Shown piece by piece: positions 1-8,047 of a DNA stretch of 62,251 bases; within the stretch, counting starts at the first letter, position 1, and every line of letters starts with the position of its first letter. The stretch covers positions 1-62,251 of the forward strand of contig NZ_QDFI01000020.1 of the NCBI RefSeq assembly GCF_003254465.1, read 5' to 3'. The DNA is from Meridianimarinicoccus zhengii. Lineage in GTDB: Bacteria > Pseudomonadota > Alphaproteobacteria > Rhodobacterales > Rhodobacteraceae. The notes beneath the pieces were generated by a model that was not told the DNA's origin, searched no databases, and saw only the letters and a list, made by a program, of their open reading frames with translations. The translations under genes were made by a program, and so were the position numbers.

Positions 1-141
1 CTCGCCCCGGCATGGCGTGCCCGCGCGATCCTGTCCCGCGCCGCCGCGCAACCGGCGCGCGTCGCCGCCGGCACCCTGCCGGAATCCGAGGCGCGCAAGC
101 GCTGGGGCCTCCTGCTGACCGGGCTCGCGGGCCGGATCTAG
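1..141 (+). CDS. C-terminal end of an unidentified protein
   Basis: Frame 1 is open from the window edge to a TAG at 139-141 and gives the last 46 residues, rich in Ala, Arg and Leu and ending TGLAGRI. Codon use is like the neighbouring high-GC genes, so this is probably the true end of a rightward gene. It converges on the MFS gene with only 7 bases between stops. Too little is visible to name a family; a glycosyltransferase C-terminus would be one guess, but nothing in these residues proves it. Confidence 0.45.
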   Translation, partial: LAPAWRARAILSRAAAQPARVAAGTLPESEARKRWGLLLTGLAGRI

Positions 142-148
142 CCCGCCG

Positions 149-1396
149 TCAGTCCTGCGGCCGCAGCGCCAGCCAGATCAGCGCGCCGCCCGCCAGTGTC
201 AGGAACGGCACCATGGCGATGTTCACCGCCGACCAGCCCGCCACCGGATCGCCCCCGGTGCAGTTCATCAACCCGCCCGACGCCAGCGACGCAACGGTCA
301 CGCAGCCGAACACCAGCATGTCGTTCAATCCCTGCACGCGGCCCCGTTCCTCGGGCGCATGGGCCTGCGACAGCATCGTCGTCGCCCCGATGAAGCCGAA
401 ATTCCAGCCCAGCCCCAGCAGGATCAGCGCCACGAAGAAATTCTCCACCGCCACGCCCTGCAACGCCACCACGCCGGCGGCGCCCAGAATGGCCAGCCCC
501 AGCGCCACGATCCGCCGCGCCCCGAACCGCGCGATCAGGTGGCCGGTGAAGAAGGACGGCGCGAACATCGCCAGCACATGGGCGGTCACGATATCCGCCG
601 CCAGCCCCTCGGAAAAGCCGCAGCCCACCACCGCCAGCGGGGTGGAGGTCATGACAAGGTTCATCAGGGCATAGCTCACCATCCCGCAGATGATGGCGAC
701 CGCGATCACCGGCTCGCGCAGCAACTGCAACCGGCTCCGCGCGGGCAGGGCGCCCGCATCGGGCGGCGGCGGCTTCGGCACGTCCAGCAGGAAGAACAGC
801 GCCATGCCCAGAATGTTGATCGCGATAACCGTAGCATAGGTGCCCAGGAACGGCACCCCTGTCAGATCCACGGTCACCTTCACAAGCTGCGGGCCGACGA
901 TGGCCGACACCAGCCCCCCCGCCATGACATAGGAAATCGCCTTGGGCCGGAACCCGGCGCTCGCCGTGTCGGCGGCAGCGAACCGATAGAACCCCTGCGC
1001 CGACATGTAGACGCCGGTCAGGTAGGATCCGCCAAGAAACATCAGGAACGACCCCTGCGACAGCGCCAGCACGCAGACCGCCGACCCGATGGCCCCCCCT
1101 GCCGCGCCGATCTGGAACCCCGCGCGCCGCCCATGCATCTGCATGAACCCGCTCAACCACTGCGCGCTGGTCATGGCCCCGAAGACGATCATCGCGATGG
1201 GCAGCGTTGCAAGGCAGGCATTGGGCGCCAGCATTTGCCCCGCCAGCCCGCCGATCACGAAGATCATCGGCATCTGCGCGCCCAGAAGCGCCTGCGCTGC
1301 CACCAGCACGGCGACATTGCGCTTCGCGCGCCGGTCGTCGGGGGCGGCAGAAGCAGGTTCGTCGGTCTCGTCGGGCGCGGGGATATCTGTGCTCAT
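149..1396 (-). CDS. Major facilitator superfamily transporter
   Basis: A 415-residue protein with an acidic, proline-rich cytoplasmic tail (about residues 1-24), then about twelve hydrophobic segments in two halves, the standard MFS size and layout. A loop with an MHGRRAG motif after the early helices resembles MFS motif A. The substrate cannot be read from the sequence. It lies 182 bases downstream of cobB on the same strand and could be co-transcribed with the corrin genes, but no link to cobalamin is visible. It acts in the inner membrane. The ATG at 1396 precedes the first hydrophobic segment by a normal distance. Confidence 0.8.
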   Translation of the reverse strand: MSTDIPAPDETDEPASAAPDDRRAKRNVAVLVAAQALLGAQMPMIFVIGGLAGQMLAPNACLATLPIAMIVFGAMTSAQWLSGFMQMHGRRAGFQIGAAGGAIGSAVCVLALSQGSFLMFLGGSYLTGVYMSAQGFYRFAAADTASAGFRPKAISYVMAGGLVSAIVGPQLVKVTVDLTGVPFLGTYATVIAINILGMALFFLLDVPKPPPPDAGALPARSRLQLLREPVIAVAIICGMVSYALMNLVMTSTPLAVVGCGFSEGLAADIVTAHVLAMFAPSFFTGHLIARFGARRIVALGLAILGAAGVVALQGVAVENFFVALILLGLGWNFGFIGATTMLSQAHAPEERGRVQGLNDMLVFGCVTVASLASGGLMNCTGGDPVAGWSAVNIAMVPFLTLAGGALIWLALRPQD

Positions 1397-1578
1397 GCAG
1401 GCGACTTACATCGCGCCGCCCGAATACGAAAGGCGGCAGCACCGCACAGACGGACCGCCGTGACCCCACACGGACGCGCAGACCCGGCCCCACGATCTTC
1501 CGTCCCGAAATATCCCCGCCGGAGGCCCCGCGCGTCGCAGGCGCGCATGACAACGCGTGCGCCCCAGGCGTGCGGGGC

Positions 1579-2901
1579 TCAACCGGCCGCCCCGTCGATC
1601 ACATGGGCGAATGACCCGGCCACGCGGCCCGCGCGCAGCCCCATCGGGGCGCGCGCCACGCCCGCTGCATCCTGCGCGCTGAACAGCGGGTCGCCGGTCT
1701 CCAGCAGCGTAGTGGCATAATGGAACTCGTGCGCCCACCAGTCCCCTGCCATCGGGCCATCCACGGCACGCACCCGGCGATAGCCCAGATGCAAGCGCCG
1801 CGCGGCAAAGCTCGTCTCCAGCCGCAGCAGCCCCGCCATGGCGTGCCGGGTGCCATCCGCATCGACCAGCCCGTCGCCCAGAACCATGTAGCCGCCGCAT
1901 TCGCCGTAAACCGGCACGCCCGCCGCCGCCGCCGCGCGCAGGCTGCCCATGAATCGCCCCGCGGCGGCCAGCCGCCCCGCATGCAACTCGGGATAGCCGC
2001 CGGGCAGGAACACGAAGCCCGCATCGGCGGGCACCGGGTCATCGGCCAGCGGCGAGAACGGCAGCACCTCGGCCCCCTGCGCGCGCCAGTCGGCCATCAT
2101 GTGCGGATAGGCGAACCCGAAGGCCACGTCGGACGCCACCGCGATCCGCTGAGCGGGCGGCGCGATGCGCGGGGCCGCTTGCGCCCATGGCAGGGGGGCG
2201 GCCGCCAGCGCGACCAGCGCGTCCAGGTCCACCGCCGCCGCCATCGCCGCCGCGGCCCGGTCGAGAAATTCCTCAAGGTCGCCGCATTCCGCAGCCTGCA
2301 CCAGCCCGAGGTGCCGGGAGGGAGTCGAAAGCCCCACGTCGCGCGGCACGGCCCCCAGAACCGGCAGCCCCAGCGGGTCCAGCGCCGCGCGCAACATCGC
2401 CGCATGCCGGTCGCTGCCGACCCGGTTCAGGATCACCCCTGCAATCCGGACGCTTGGATCATGCCGCGCGAATCCCGCCACCAGCGGAGCCACCGATTGC
2501 GCCATCTTCGCGGCATCCACCACCAGCACCACGGGCAGCCCCAGCGCACGGGCGAGATCGGCACTCGATCCGCGCCCGTCGGGCGGTGCGCCGTCGAACA
2601 GACCCATCGCGCCCTCAACGATCAGCAGCCCTGGCCCGCCCGCCAGCGCCTGCAGCCGTGCCCCGGTCATCGCCAGAGCATCAAGGTTGACGCACTCCGC
2701 CCCGCTCGCCGCCGCGTGAAAGCGCGGGTCGATATAGTCGGGCCCGGACTTGGCCCCGCGCACCGCGTGCCCCGCCCGCCGCATGGCCCGCAGAAGGCCC
2801 AACGTCACGGTCGTCTTGCCGCTGCCCGAGGCGGGTGCGGCGATCAGCAAACCGCCCCCGGCCGTGCTGGGCTGCTCTGGTGTGGGACCGGTCGATGCCA
2901 T
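1579..2901 (-). CDS. cobB: Cobyrinic acid a,c-diamide synthase (CobB/CbiA)
   Basis: The 440-residue protein has the two domains of the family. The N-terminal ATP-binding domain carries a P-loop APASGSGKT (residues 22-30) and the KSGPDYIDP motif (51-59). The C-terminal class I glutamine amidotransferase-like domain has GECGGY around the nucleophile Cys near residue 335. The enzyme amidates the a and c side chains of (hydrogeno)byrinic or cobyrinic acid with glutamine and ATP in the cytoplasm. Length is normal. It is downstream of cobA on the same strand, separated by 92 bases that contain a tandem repeat array. Start ATG at 2901. Confidence 0.93.
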   Translation of the reverse strand: MASTGPTPEQPSTAGGGLLIAAPASGSGKTTVTLGLLRAMRRAGHAVRGAKSGPDYIDPRFHAAASGAECVNLDALAMTGARLQALAGGPGLLIVEGAMGLFDGAPPDGRGSSADLARALGLPVVLVVDAAKMAQSVAPLVAGFARHDPSVRIAGVILNRVGSDRHAAMLRAALDPLGLPVLGAVPRDVGLSTPSRHLGLVQAAECGDLEEFLDRAAAAMAAAVDLDALVALAAAPLPWAQAAPRIAPPAQRIAVASDVAFGFAYPHMMADWRAQGAEVLPFSPLADDPVPADAGFVFLPGGYPELHAGRLAAAGRFMGSLRAAAAAGVPVYGECGGYMVLGDGLVDADGTRHAMAGLLRLETSFAARRLHLGYRRVRAVDGPMAGDWWAHEFHYATTLLETGDPLFSAQDAAGVARAPMGLRAGRVAGSFAHVIDGAAG

Positions 2902-2927
2902 GTCAGGCGGCCGTGCGGGTCATTGCG

Positions 2928-2971
2928 GAGTCATACGGGAGTCATATGAAAGTCATACGCGAGTCATACGT
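2928..2971. repeat. Four 11-bp direct repeats, GTCAT core (array A)
   Basis: Four contiguous 11-base units start at 2928, 2939, 2950 and 2961; consensus RAGTCATAYGN. The 7+4 layout (RAGTCAT followed by four looser bases) repeats once per DNA helical turn. The array lies in the cobA-cobB gap. The same kind of array recurs at 7856-7932 and 32365-32408. Direct repeats of 11 bp are the site geometry of OmpR/PhoB-family regulators, but the identity of any binding protein is inference. Confidence 0.85.
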
Positions 2972-2993
2972 CGGCGACCGGCCCACTGGCAGG

Positions 2994-3860
2994 TCAAGAC
3001 GCCTCCGCCGGGCGGCCCCGTCCCAGCGGATCGGTATCGCGCGGGACGGCCCCGGCAGCCAATGCCTGCCAGTCCAGAACCTGCCGCATCAGCGCCGCGC
3101 GGCCTACGCAGATGATCGCGGGCGGCTCAAGACCCGCCGCCACAACGTCAGCCGAAACCCGGTCCAGCCGCGTCTCCAGCACCCGTTGCGTGGGCAGGCT
3201 CGCATCGGTCACCACTGCCACAGGATCGGCCGGATCGCGCCCGCCCGCCATCAGGTCGGCGGCGATTTTTCCTATATGTTTCAGGCCCATGTAGATCACG
3301 ATGACCTGTGCGGCCTGCGCCAGCGCGGACCAGTTCACCGCCCCCGGCGCCTGCCCGCTCTGGTCGTGCCCGGTGACGAAGGCCACGGTCTGGTTCACGT
3401 CCCGGTGCGTGACCGGCACCCCCGCATAGGCCAGCCCGCCAATCCCCGCCGTGATGCCGGGCACGATGCGGATGGGGACACCGTGCTGCACCAGCGTCTG
3501 CGCCTCTTCGCCGCCGCGCCCGAAGACGAACGGATCGCCCCCCTTCAGCCGCAGCACGCGCCGCCCCGCGCGGGCCAGCTCCACCAGCCGCAACGAGATA
3601 TCCCGTTGCAAAGGCGACGGTTTTCCGCCGCGCTTGCCCGCGTGGATGATCTCCACCCCCGGTTGCGCCCAGTCGAGGATCGCCGGGTTGCACAGCGCGT
3701 CATGCACGATCACGTCGGCCTGCCGCAGCGCGTTCAGCGCGTGCAGTGTCAGCAGGCCAGGGTCGCCCGGACCCGCGCCGCACAGCCAGACCCAACCGGG
3801 TTCGAGCGTCGGCATCGCGTCCGTCGCGGGCAGGTGGGGCAATGGGGTGTTTCCTGTCAT
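2994..3860 (-). CDS. cobA: Uroporphyrinogen-III C-methyltransferase
   Basis: A 288-residue SAM-dependent tetrapyrrole methylase that converts uroporphyrinogen III to precorrin-2 (C2 and C7 methylation), the entry step to cobalamin and sirohaem. Visible family motifs are AGPGDPGLLTLHA (about residues 28-40), the KGGDPFVFGRGGEE loop (about 108-121) and PVTHR. There is no CysG-type dehydrogenase/ferrochelatase extension, so it is the stand-alone CobA form. The ATG at 3860 is the first start of the conserved frame; the open frame upstream is antisense to cbiD and cobK and is not part of the gene. It is divergent from cbiD across 126 bases; no cobalamin riboswitch was recognised there. Confidence 0.93.
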   Translation of the reverse strand: MTGNTPLPHLPATDAMPTLEPGWVWLCGAGPGDPGLLTLHALNALRQADVIVHDALCNPAILDWAQPGVEIIHAGKRGGKPSPLQRDISLRLVELARAGRRVLRLKGGDPFVFGRGGEEAQTLVQHGVPIRIVPGITAGIGGLAYAGVPVTHRDVNQTVAFVTGHDQSGQAPGAVNWSALAQAAQVIVIYMGLKHIGKIAADLMAGGRDPADPVAVVTDASLPTQRVLETRLDRVSADVVAAGLEPPAIICVGRAALMRQVLDWQALAAGAVPRDTDPLGRGRPAEAS

Positions 3861-3986
3861 CGCTCCCTTATGCCGCGTCGCGGCAGCGGGGAAAAGCGCC
3901 CAAGCGTCGCGCTTCGCGCAGTTCGCGACACGACGGGGCCATCTGCGCGCATTGCGGCGCGTCCCGCCCTGCGGCATGGTCGCGTC

Positions 3987-5045
3987 ATGAGCGCCGATAC
4001 CCCCAAACTGCGCCGTGGCTGGACCACGGGCGCCTGCGCGACCGCGGCCACATGGGGCGCGTTGGAACGGCTCTGGGGCGGGGCGTTTCCCGACACCGTG
4101 CAGTTGACCCTGCCGCGCGGCGAGACCCCGGTTTTCACATTGCAGGACAAGGAGATAGGGTCGGACTGGGCCGAATGCGGCGTGCAGAAGGACGCGGGCG
4201 ACGACCCTGACGTGACCCATGGCGCGGTTATCGTGGCACGCGTGCGCGCAGCGGGGCAGGGAGTGACCTTCCGGGCCGGAGACGGCGTCGGCGTCGTCAC
4301 CAAGCCCGGCCTGCCGATCCCCGTGGGCGACCCCGCGATCAACCCGGTTCCGCGGCAGATGATGTCCGAGATCGTGGCGGGCCTCGCCCAACGTCACCGC
4401 CAGCCCCCGAACGTGGAGATAACGATCAGCGTGCCGGGCGGGGCGGCTTTGGCCCTGAGGACATGGAACCCTCGGCTGGGGATCGAAGGGGGCCTGTCGA
4501 TCCTCGGCACGACCGGCGTGGTGCGGCCCTATTCCTGCGCGGCCTGGATCGCGTCCATCCACCGGGGCATCGACGTGGCGGTGGCGGCGGGCCTGCCGCA
4601 TGTGGCGGGCTGTACCGGCGCCACGAGCGAGCGGGTCGTGCAGGCGCTGCACGGACTGCCCGATCACGCGATGCTCGACATGGGCGATTTCGCGGGCGGG
4701 CTGCTGAAATACCTTGCCGCGCACCCGGTGCCGCGCATCACCATCGGCGGCGGCATCGGCAAGATCGCCAAGCTGGCGCAGGGCGCGCGCGATCTTCATT
4801 CGCGTCGGAGCCAGGTGGATTTCGCGGCCCTCGGCGCGATGGCGCGGGCGGCAGGGCTTGCAGATGTTGCGCAGGCGAATACCGCGCTGGAGGCGGTCGG
4901 TATCGCCGGACCGAAGCTTGCGGACCTCGTGGCATGGCGCGCCCGGGACACGGCGCTGGACATCCTGCGCGGCGCACCCGTTGCGGTGGATGTCGTGGTC
5001 ATCGACCGGGCGGGGACCGTGCTGGCGCGCACGGACAGGCCATGA
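3987..5045 (+). CDS. cbiD: Cobalt-precorrin-5B (C1)-methyltransferase, CbiD family
   Basis: 352 residues opening with the CbiD signature LRRGWTTGACATAAT and containing LSILGTTGVVRPYS and ITIGGGIGKIAKL. CbiD methylates C1 of the contracted corrin ring with SAM. In aerobic-type pathways this step is often done by CobF; here CbiD sits directly before cobK, so it may supply C1 methylation in a mixed pathway (inference). The ATG at 3987 is chosen because homology begins there; the open frame upstream is antisense to cobA. The stop overlaps the cobK start in an ATGA. Confidence 0.92.
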   Translation: MSADTPKLRRGWTTGACATAATWGALERLWGGAFPDTVQLTLPRGETPVFTLQDKEIGSDWAECGVQKDAGDDPDVTHGAVIVARVRAAGQGVTFRAGDGVGVVTKPGLPIPVGDPAINPVPRQMMSEIVAGLAQRHRQPPNVEITISVPGGAALALRTWNPRLGIEGGLSILGTTGVVRPYSCAAWIASIHRGIDVAVAAGLPHVAGCTGATSERVVQALHGLPDHAMLDMGDFAGGLLKYLAAHPVPRITIGGGIGKIAKLAQGARDLHSRRSQVDFAALGAMARAAGLADVAQANTALEAVGIAGPKLADLVAWRARDTALDILRGAPVAVDVVVIDRAGTVLARTDRP

Positions 5046-5794
5046 CCGGCCCGGTCCTGCTGCTCGCGGGCACCGCCGAGGCCCGTGCGCTGGCACATGC
5101 GCTTGCCGCGATGCCCGGTCTGCCGGTCATCGCTTCGCTCGCCGGGGCCGTGCGCGCGCCTGCTCCGCTGCCCGTGTCCACGCGGGTCGGGGGCTTCGGC
5201 GGCGTTGCGGGCTTCGTGACTTGGCTCGCGACGCACCGCCCGCGCATGGTGGTGGACGCGACGCACCCCTTCGCGGCCCGGATCGGCCCCCGCAGCGCTG
5301 CCGCCTGCGCAGCGCGGGGTGTGCCCTACCTCCGTCTCCTGCGCCCGCCATGGGTGCCGGGGCCTTGCGACGACTGGACCGAAGTGGCACACGAAGAAGA
5401 GGTGGCCAGCATCATCCCGACCGACGCACGGGTATTCCTCGCCACGGGCGGCCAACGGTTGGATCGCTTCGCCGGACTGGCAGGGCGCTATGTGATCTGG
5501 CGCGGGATCGACCCGCGGGAGGGCTGCCCGATCCCCGGCGCGGTCTTCGTGCGGGGCCGACCACCTTTCCCTGAACCAGCAGAAAGCGCGCTGATGACCG
5601 ACCACCGCATCGACTGGCTGGTGACTCGCAACGCGGGCGGAGATATGGGCCGCGCCAAGCTGGACGCGGCGCGGGCGCTTGGGGTGAAGGTGGCGATGAT
5701 CGCCCGTCCGCCCGCGCCCGATGCGCCGACGGTCGGAACGGTCGATGCCGCATTGGACAGGATCCGCGAGGTCGCATGGACGAACGCATCATAG
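5042..5794 (+). CDS. cobK: Precorrin-6A reductase
   Basis: A 250-residue CobK/CbiJ protein. It begins VLLLAGTAEARALAHAL, a nucleotide-binding start typical of the family, and has DATHPFAARI (about residues 75-84) and the LVTRNAGGDMGRAKLDAARALG segment near the C-terminus. It reduces the macrocycle of precorrin-6A with NADPH. It is translationally coupled to cbiD by a 4-base overlap and overlaps the next gene by 19 bases, so the two corrin genes and the glycosylase gene form one transcription unit. Normal length for the family. Confidence 0.92.
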   Translation: MTGPVLLLAGTAEARALAHALAAMPGLPVIASLAGAVRAPAPLPVSTRVGGFGGVAGFVTWLATHRPRMVVDATHPFAARIGPRSAAACAARGVPYLRLLRPPWVPGPCDDWTEVAHEEEVASIIPTDARVFLATGGQRLDRFAGLAGRYVIWRGIDPREGCPIPGAVFVRGRPPFPEPAESALMTDHRIDWLVTRNAGGDMGRAKLDAARALGVKVAMIARPPAPDAPTVGTVDAALDRIREVAWTNAS

Positions 5795-6405
5795 AAACCG
5801 AAGCCTGCATCGCCGAAGGGATGGCGCATCTGGCACGAACCGAGCCGCGTTTCGCCGCCGCCGTCGCGCGCACCGGACCGCCGCCCCTGCGCCGCCGCGA
5901 CGACGGGTTCGCGGCGCTGCTGTCGGCGATCGTCAGCCAGCAGGTCTCCACCGCCGCCGCGTCCGCCATCTGGGGCCGGATGGAGGGAGCCGGCATGACT
6001 ACGCCCGACGCGATCCTTGCCGCCGATGACGAGGCCCTGCGCACCTGCGGTCTGTCGCGGCAGAAGGTCCGCTATGCCCGCGCGCTCGCCGCCGCTGGCA
6101 TCGACTTCGACGCCCTGCGCGCCGCGCCCACGCCCCAAGTCTGCGATACGCTCGTGGCCGTCCCCGGCATCGGCATCTGGACCGCCGAGATCTACGCGAT
6201 GTTCTCGCTCGGCCGGGCGGATGTGTTCGCGCCCGGCGATCTGGCCTTGCAGGAAGGCGCGCGCATGGTGTTCGACCTGCCCGACCGCCCGCGCCCCGCC
6301 GCTTTGCGCGCCATGGCCGAGGCTTGGTCGCCGTGGCGCGCGGTTGCGGCGCGGCTTCTGTGGGCCTACTACGGGCTTGAAAAGCAGCGAGAGGGCATTC
6401 GATGA
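5776..6405 (+). CDS. DNA-3-methyladenine glycosylase, HhH-GPD (AlkA) family
   Basis: A 209-residue protein of the AlkA-type base-excision glycosylases, which remove alkylated bases such as 3-methyladenine. The helix-hairpin-helix is LVAVPGIGIWTA (residues 126-137), and the catalytic Asp is D155 in FAPGDLAL. The conserved SAIVSQQVST segment is at about 50-59. It lacks an Ada-type regulatory domain. It overlaps cobK by 19 bases and the downstream esterase by 4 (ATGA). There is no functional tie to corrin synthesis beyond shared transcription. Confidence 0.9.
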   Translation: MDERIIETEACIAEGMAHLARTEPRFAAAVARTGPPPLRRRDDGFAALLSAIVSQQVSTAAASAIWGRMEGAGMTTPDAILAADDEALRTCGLSRQKVRYARALAAAGIDFDALRAAPTPQVCDTLVAVPGIGIWTAEIYAMFSLGRADVFAPGDLALQEGARMVFDLPDRPRPAALRAMAEAWSPWRAVAARLLWAYYGLEKQREGIR

Positions 6406-7073
6406 CACGCGCACTCGACGCCGGGCGGCGCGCCCCGGCCAGCGGCCGGACGGGGCAGGTGGTGGTGTTCCTGCATGGCTATGGCGCCGACGGCAACGAC
6501 CTGCTGGGACTGGCCGAGCCTCTCGCGCCGCACATGCCGGACACGGTGTTCCTCGCCCCCAACGCGCCGGAACGCTGCACGGTCAACCCGATGGGCTACC
6601 AGTGGTTCCCGATCCCGTGGATCGACGGATCGTCCGAGGAAGAGGCCGCGACGGGAATGCAGGCTGCAGGAGCGGACCTTGATGCATATCTCGACGGTGT
6701 GCTGGCGGACGAAGGCATCACCCCGGACCGGCTTACCCTTGTCGGGTTCTCGCAGGGCACGATGATGGCGCTGCATGTGGCGCCGCGCAGGGTGGCGCCC
6801 GTGGCGGGGATCGTCGGGTTCTCGGGCCGGCTGATGCAGCCCGACCTGCTGGCGGACGAGGTCGTGAGCCGCCCGCCGGTGCTGTTGCTGCACGGCGATC
6901 AGGACGACGTGGTGCCGCCGCAGTCGCTGCCGGAGGCGGCGAATGCGCTGACGGGGGCGGGGTTCGAGGTTTTCGCCCATGTCATGAAGGGCACCGCGCA
7001 CGGGATCGCACCCGACGGGCTGAGCGTGGCGCTGGCCTTCATGCGCGACCGGCTGGGGCTGGAGGCCGGTTGA
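6402..7073 (+). CDS. Phospholipase/carboxylesterase family serine hydrolase
   Basis: A 223-residue alpha/beta hydrolase of the Abhydrolase_2 (YpfH/Est) family. The triad is visible: nucleophile S117 in LVGFSQGTM, D168 in LLLHGDQDDVVP and H200 in GTAHGI, with the oxyanion segment VVFLHGYGADGND at 21-33. It has no signal peptide, so it is cytoplasmic. It probably cleaves short acyl esters; the physiological substrate is unknown. It is the last gene of the cbiD-cobK-glycosylase run, coupled by an ATGA overlap. Confidence 0.88.
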   Translation: MTRALDAGRRAPASGRTGQVVVFLHGYGADGNDLLGLAEPLAPHMPDTVFLAPNAPERCTVNPMGYQWFPIPWIDGSSEEEAATGMQAAGADLDAYLDGVLADEGITPDRLTLVGFSQGTMMALHVAPRRVAPVAGIVGFSGRLMQPDLLADEVVSRPPVLLLHGDQDDVVPPQSLPEAANALTGAGFEVFAHVMKGTAHGIAPDGLSVALAFMRDRLGLEAG

Positions 7074-7105
7074 TCCGTCTCGTGCGCCCGGTCGTCACGC
7101 GGGCG

Positions 7106-7122
7106 TTACACCGGCGGTGTAA
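7106..7122. promoter_or_regulatory. Perfect 8-bp palindrome, possible operator
   Basis: TTACACCGGCGGTGTAA has perfect 8-base arms around one central base. It lies 33 bases after the esterase stop and about 30 bases upstream of the proposed -35 of the HNH gene. There is no U-run after it, so it is not an obvious terminator. A dimeric repressor (TetR- or GntR-like) operator is plausible; no regulator is assigned. Confidence 0.4.
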
Positions 7123-7150
7123 TCGGAGACTGCACCGCATCTTGCGGGGC

Positions 7151-7178
7151 TTGCCAGATGGCCGACGCCATATATAGT
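7151..7178 (+). promoter_or_regulatory. Promoter of the HNH gene
   Basis: TTGCCA at 7151-7156, a 16-base spacer, then TATAGT at 7173-7178 in a short AT-rich stretch of otherwise GC-rich DNA. This fits a housekeeping sigma-70 promoter, with transcription starting near 7185 and a leader of about 65 bases before the HNH start. Confidence 0.5.
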
Positions 7179-7250
7179 TACACACAGGATTGGGGCGGGT
7201 GTCCCGCCCCTGGGCCCGCAAGGGGCAGACAGGGCAGGGACGTGACACCG

Positions 7251-7835
7251 ATGATCGCCGAGTTTCGAACCAGTTTCGTGAGAGAACCCAACAGCCTGCG
7301 GCACCACCCGGCGCTGGTGCTGAACGCGGACTACCGGCCGCTGTCATATTACCCGCTATCGCTGTGGCCATGGCAGGAAGCGGTGAAGGCGGCCTTCCTC
7401 GACCGTGTTGATATCATTGCGGAATACGACAAGGTCGTGCGCAGCCCGTCGACCGAGATCCGAATACCGTCGGTGGTTGTTCTTCGGGAGTATGTGAAAC
7501 CTCAGAAGCGCGTGGCATTCACGCGCTTCAATTTGTTTTTGCGGGACGAATTCTCGTGCCAGTATTGCGGAGCGACGGGGGATCTGACGTTCGACCACGT
7601 GGTGCCGCGGGCCCGCGGGGGGATCACCAGCTGGGAGAACGTGGTGGCCGCCTGCGGCAAGTGCAACCTGAGCAAAGGGTCCAAGACCTTGAAACAGGTG
7701 GGCTTTTCCCTGCGCAAACCGCCGCGCCAGCCGGGGGCGGAGGAGCTGCGGAACCTTGGCCGCAAGTTCCCGCCGAACCACCTGCACCACACCTGGCTCG
7801 ATTTCCTGTACTGGGACGCCGAGCTGGATCACTGA
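7251..7835 (+). CDS. HNH endonuclease family protein
   Basis: 194 residues. The C-terminal half holds an HNH zinc-type nuclease domain: zinc Cys pairs C103/C106 (CQYC) and C135/C138 (CGKC), with H116 of FDHVVPRARGG and N130 of SWENVV in the expected order. The N-terminal half has LVLNADYRPLSYYPLSLWPWQEAV, found in a widespread chromosomal HNH family that usually stands alone. The role is unknown; DNA repair or house-keeping is more likely than defence. The ATG at 7251 is preferred because AGGGCAGGGA ends 10 bases upstream; a GTG at 7242 is in frame but too close to that site. Confidence 0.87.
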   Translation: MIAEFRTSFVREPNSLRHHPALVLNADYRPLSYYPLSLWPWQEAVKAAFLDRVDIIAEYDKVVRSPSTEIRIPSVVVLREYVKPQKRVAFTRFNLFLRDEFSCQYCGATGDLTFDHVVPRARGGITSWENVVAACGKCNLSKGSKTLKQVGFSLRKPPRQPGAEELRNLGRKFPPNHLHHTWLDFLYWDAELDH

Positions 7836-7855
7836 CCCTTGGGGCCGTGACGGGG

Positions 7856-7932
7856 CATATGAATCGCATATGACTCCCATATGACTTTCGTATGACTCCT
7901 GTCGGAGTGTTGTAAGAGTTCCGTAGGAGTCG
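7856..7932. repeat. 11-bp direct repeats, GTCAT core, inverted (array B)
   Basis: Four 11-base units start at 7856, 7867, 7878 and 7889 (plus-strand consensus CRTATGAMTCC, the reverse complement of array A). Three weaker units with a GAGT core continue in the same phase to 7932. The array begins 21 bases after the HNH stop and marks the left edge of the AT-rich island. It has the same unit length and core as the arrays at 2928 and 32365 but points the other way. Confidence 0.8.
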
Positions 7933-8047
7933 GCCGGGCACGCCCGGACCTGCTCCCCGCGCCGTGGCGCCGCTGCGCACCGATCGGCTCAAGATTGGAG
8001 TGCCACCACGATTAGCTGATCTGGATAGGAGACAGTGGGGCAGTGCG

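Noticed and set aside
2928-2971. CRISPR-like array
   Set aside because: Units are only 11 bp with no spacers and no cas genes nearby; these are plain tandem repeats.
2835-3986. N-terminal extension of cbiD by 384 codons
   Set aside because: It is antisense to cobA and includes repeat array A; CbiD homology begins at the ATG at 3987.
3861-3986. Cobalamin riboswitch between cobA and cbiD
   Set aside because: The region is too short and no B12-box-like sequence was seen.
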